Positions 62,846 through 64,000 of a DNA stretch of 64,000 bases are shown here, piece by piece. The notes under the pieces are model-generated. The model saw nothing but the letters and a program-made list of their open reading frames with translations, made no database searches and was not told the origin of the DNA. This DNA comes from Candidatus Altimarinota bacterium (lineage in GTDB: Bacteria; Patescibacteriota; Gracilibacteria; UBA4473). A program made the translations under genes and the position numbers. The stretch lies in the NCBI GenBank assembly GCA_020631075.1, contig JAHDHX010000002.1, positions 62,001 to 126,000 on the forward strand. Direction: 5' to 3'. Numbering within the stretch: position 1 is the stretch's first letter; every line of letters begins with the position of its first letter.

Positions 62846-62875
62846 ACTTTAGCAGTCTTATGCCGAGAGTGTCAA
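62846..62875 (-). promoter_or_regulatory. CIRCE-like operator overlapping the groES promoter
   Basis: On the + strand TTAGCAGTC-N9-GAGTGTCAA (62849-62875) matches the HrcA operator consensus TTAGCACTC-N9-GAGTGCTAA at 8 of 9 and 7 of 9 positions with the exact 9-bp spacer. On the minus strand the same DNA carries TTGACA (62875-62870), an 18-bp spacer and TAAAGT (62851-62846). Bound HrcA would cover both promoter boxes. Confidence 0.85.
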
Positions 62876-62952
62876 AAGGTCTTGTTGGTTTTTCGGCTGA
62901 GAGGGGGGCATTTCGGGTTGTGAAATTTGGGCAGGGCTTTACATTACGCGGT

Positions 62953-63042
62953 GGAGGCGTGCCGGAGTGGTCGAACGGGCTTGTCTCGAAAACAAGTGTG
63001 CCGGCAACGGTACCGAGGGTTCGAATCCCTCCGCCTCCGCCA
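62953..63042 (+). tRNA. tRNA-Ser (CGA)
   Basis: Class II tRNA of 90 nt: acceptor GGAGGCG/CGCCTCC, D-arm region GCCGGAGTGGTCGAACGGG, anticodon stem-loop CTTGT-CTCGAAA-ACAAG with anticodon CGA, a long variable arm, T-arm GGGTTCGAATCCC, discriminator G and encoded CCA. It reads UCG codons. Confidence 0.96.
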
Positions 63043-63115
63043 CCAGCGTGACGCTGGACGTAAGTTGGGGGGATGAAACAGGTTTGTTTCCAATGTTAAA
63101 AAAATTGAAATTGCT

Positions 63116-63562
63116 ATGACGATCTCACATATATTTGTCGCGTCTGACCATGGGGGGTATGCCCTGAAGGGGGAAATTATCGACTATCTGCGGGGGGAGG
63201 GGTACGCGGTGACTGATCTCGGGCCAGAGACTGACGCGAGTGTGGATTACCCAGCGTATGGTCAGCGGGTGGGGCAGATGGTGACCGTCACGCCTGACTC
63301 GCTGGGGGTAGTGGTGTGTGGGTCGGGGGTGGGGATTTCTATTGCGGCGAATAAAATAAGCGGGGTGCGGTGTGCGCTGGCCAACAGCACAGAGCTGGCC
63401 CGACTGAGCCGCGAGCACAACGGGGCGAACGTGCTGGCGCTCGGGGCGCGGACGCACTTTGTTGACCCGTGGGTGAAGATAGTGGGAACTTTCGTGACGA
63501 CGGACGTTGACCGTGCGGAGCGGCACGAGCGGCGGCGGTCTCAGCTGGATGGGTTGTGTTAG
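63116..63562 (+). CDS. rpiB: Ribose-5-phosphate isomerase B
   Basis: Interconverts ribose-5-phosphate and ribulose-5-phosphate, 148 aa. RpiB/LacAB motifs: FVASDHGGYALKGEIIDYL, YPAYGQRVGQMV, VVVCGSGVGISIAANKISGVRCALANS (Cys in CGSGVG is the usual catalytic base), SREHNGANVLALGAR. The final His/Arg-rich part (DVDRAERHERRRSQL) matches the family. Its stop overlaps the next start by several bases, which suggests an operon. Confidence 0.96.
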   Translation: MTISHIFVASDHGGYALKGEIIDYLRGEGYAVTDLGPETDASVDYPAYGQRVGQMVTVTPDSLGVVVCGSGVGISIAANKISGVRCALANSTELARLSREHNGANVLALGARTHFVDPWVKIVGTFVTTDVDRAERHERRRSQLDGLC

Positions 63563-64000
63563 CGTTTGGAGGCCTGTCGCTGGGGGAAATAGGGCTGACG
63601 CTAGCGGGTGGTGTCGCCAGTGGACTGGTGGGGGTGCTGTGTGGGGGTGGGGGAGCGCTGGCGGCGATGGTGGTGTTGCTTTGGTTAGGACTCCCTCTGC
63701 CGACCGTACTGGCGACGCTGAAGTGTAGTGAGTTTTTTGGAAAGTTGTCGGCCTTGCATCGGTTTGCCCAACATGAGCTGATAGACTGGGGGGCGGTGCC
63801 GAGGCTAGGGGGGATGGCGGTGGTGGGGGGCGCGGTGGGGAGCTATTGCCAGGTGGCGCTGTCGCCCGACTTGCTGGAGTGGGTGATCGTGGTGATGTTT
63901 ATCGGATTGTGGTTGTATCTGACGCTTTTTAAGCGGGTGGTGGATGGCCTAAACCTCGACCAGCCGTGGCTGCTGGATGTGATGTTCTTGGGGACGTGTA
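63556..64000 (+). CDS. TauE/SafE-like membrane protein, 3' part missing
   Basis: Open frame from GTG 63556 (overlapping the rpiB stop) to the window edge, 148 codons. It begins VLAFGGLSLGEIGLTLAGGVASGLVGVLCGGGGALAAMVVLLWLGLPL, where the small-residue GGVASGLVGVLCGGGG block resembles the TauE/SafE sulfite-exporter family. PLPTVLATLKCSEFFGKLSALHRF also fits the family pattern P-x-x-V-x-AT-K. Further hydrophobic helices follow. The GTG is the only plausible start in frame. Assignment is moderate because about half the protein lies outside. Confidence 0.6.
   Translation, partial: MLAFGGLSLGEIGLTLAGGVASGLVGVLCGGGGALAAMVVLLWLGLPLPTVLATLKCSEFFGKLSALHRFAQHELIDWGAVPRLGGMAVVGGAVGSYCQVALSPDLLEWVIVVMFIGLWLYLTLFKRVVDGLNLDQPWLLDVMFLGTC

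Overview
The window reads as chromosome of a Candidate Phyla Radiation (Patescibacteria) bacterium, possibly from the Peregrinibacteria/Gracilibacteria side. This placement is an inference from gene content and style, not from a marker-gene tree. The supporting signs are short housekeeping proteins (HrcA of 234 aa, RecX of 147 aa), S-layer-homology (SLH) proteins beside a sortase, many large low-complexity proteins without recognisable relatives, and housekeeping genes scattered singly: pheS without pheT, rpsB without tsf, rpsF-rpsR without ssb. TGA behaves as an ordinary stop (pyrG, hrcA and eno all end on it or next to it), so the UGA=Gly code of Absconditabacteria/Gracilibacteria does not apply. 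The + strand is G-rich throughout: + strand genes use G-ending codons and - strand genes use C-ending codons, which indicates strong replication-linked skew.

Layout. 0-6.4 kb: rpoD (cut by the window edge), pheS, a 99-bp-repeat protein, rpsR-rpsF, truB, then about 0.7 kb without a gene. 6.4-20.6 kb: pyrG, a lipoprotein, leuS, a putative HExxH protein, a membrane protein overlapping an ABC exporter, a glycosyltransferase, a double-thioredoxin lipoprotein, glyS-trpS, and a degenerate palindromic repeat array into which trpS now runs. 21.5-29.5 kb: a cell-surface block with a sortase, an SLH-thioredoxin fusion, an LPVTG protein, a solute-binding lipoprotein and an SLH-RlpA-CAP fusion. 29.6-41.7 kb: a 1289-aa unknown protein, a voltage-sensor/bPH fusion, a DUF389 protein, an RsuA-type pseudouridine synthase, an Fn3-like protein with a possible variant sorting signal, and recX. 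41.7-49.9 kb: priA, hrcA, an AT-rich orphan gene followed by 1.2 kb with no convincing gene, murB and rpsB. 49.9-64 kb: tRNA-Asp, a PilT-type ATPase, ssb, a DUF4010 protein, a P-type cation ATPase, a LysE-type exporter, eno with a cysteine-peptidase-like partner, a 595-aa coiled-coil protein, groES-groEL, tRNA-Ser, rpiB and a TauE-like protein cut by the edge.

Connections. HrcA (44.1 kb) very probably represses groES-groEL (60.8-62.8 kb), because a CIRCE-like inverted repeat overlaps the groES promoter. The sortase can anchor the LPVTG protein, and perhaps the LSATG protein, while SLH proteins bind the envelope by their own domains. Three extracytoplasmic thioredoxin-fold domains suggest disulfide chemistry at the surface. 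Two unrelated families of short palindromic elements (186 bp and about 190 bp, two copies each) look like non-autonomous transposons; one copy sits 2 bp from the priA start codon. Many + strand genes have pyrimidine-rich leaders without a Shine-Dalgarno sequence, and a few promoters lie so close to the ATG that the mRNA is probably leaderless.
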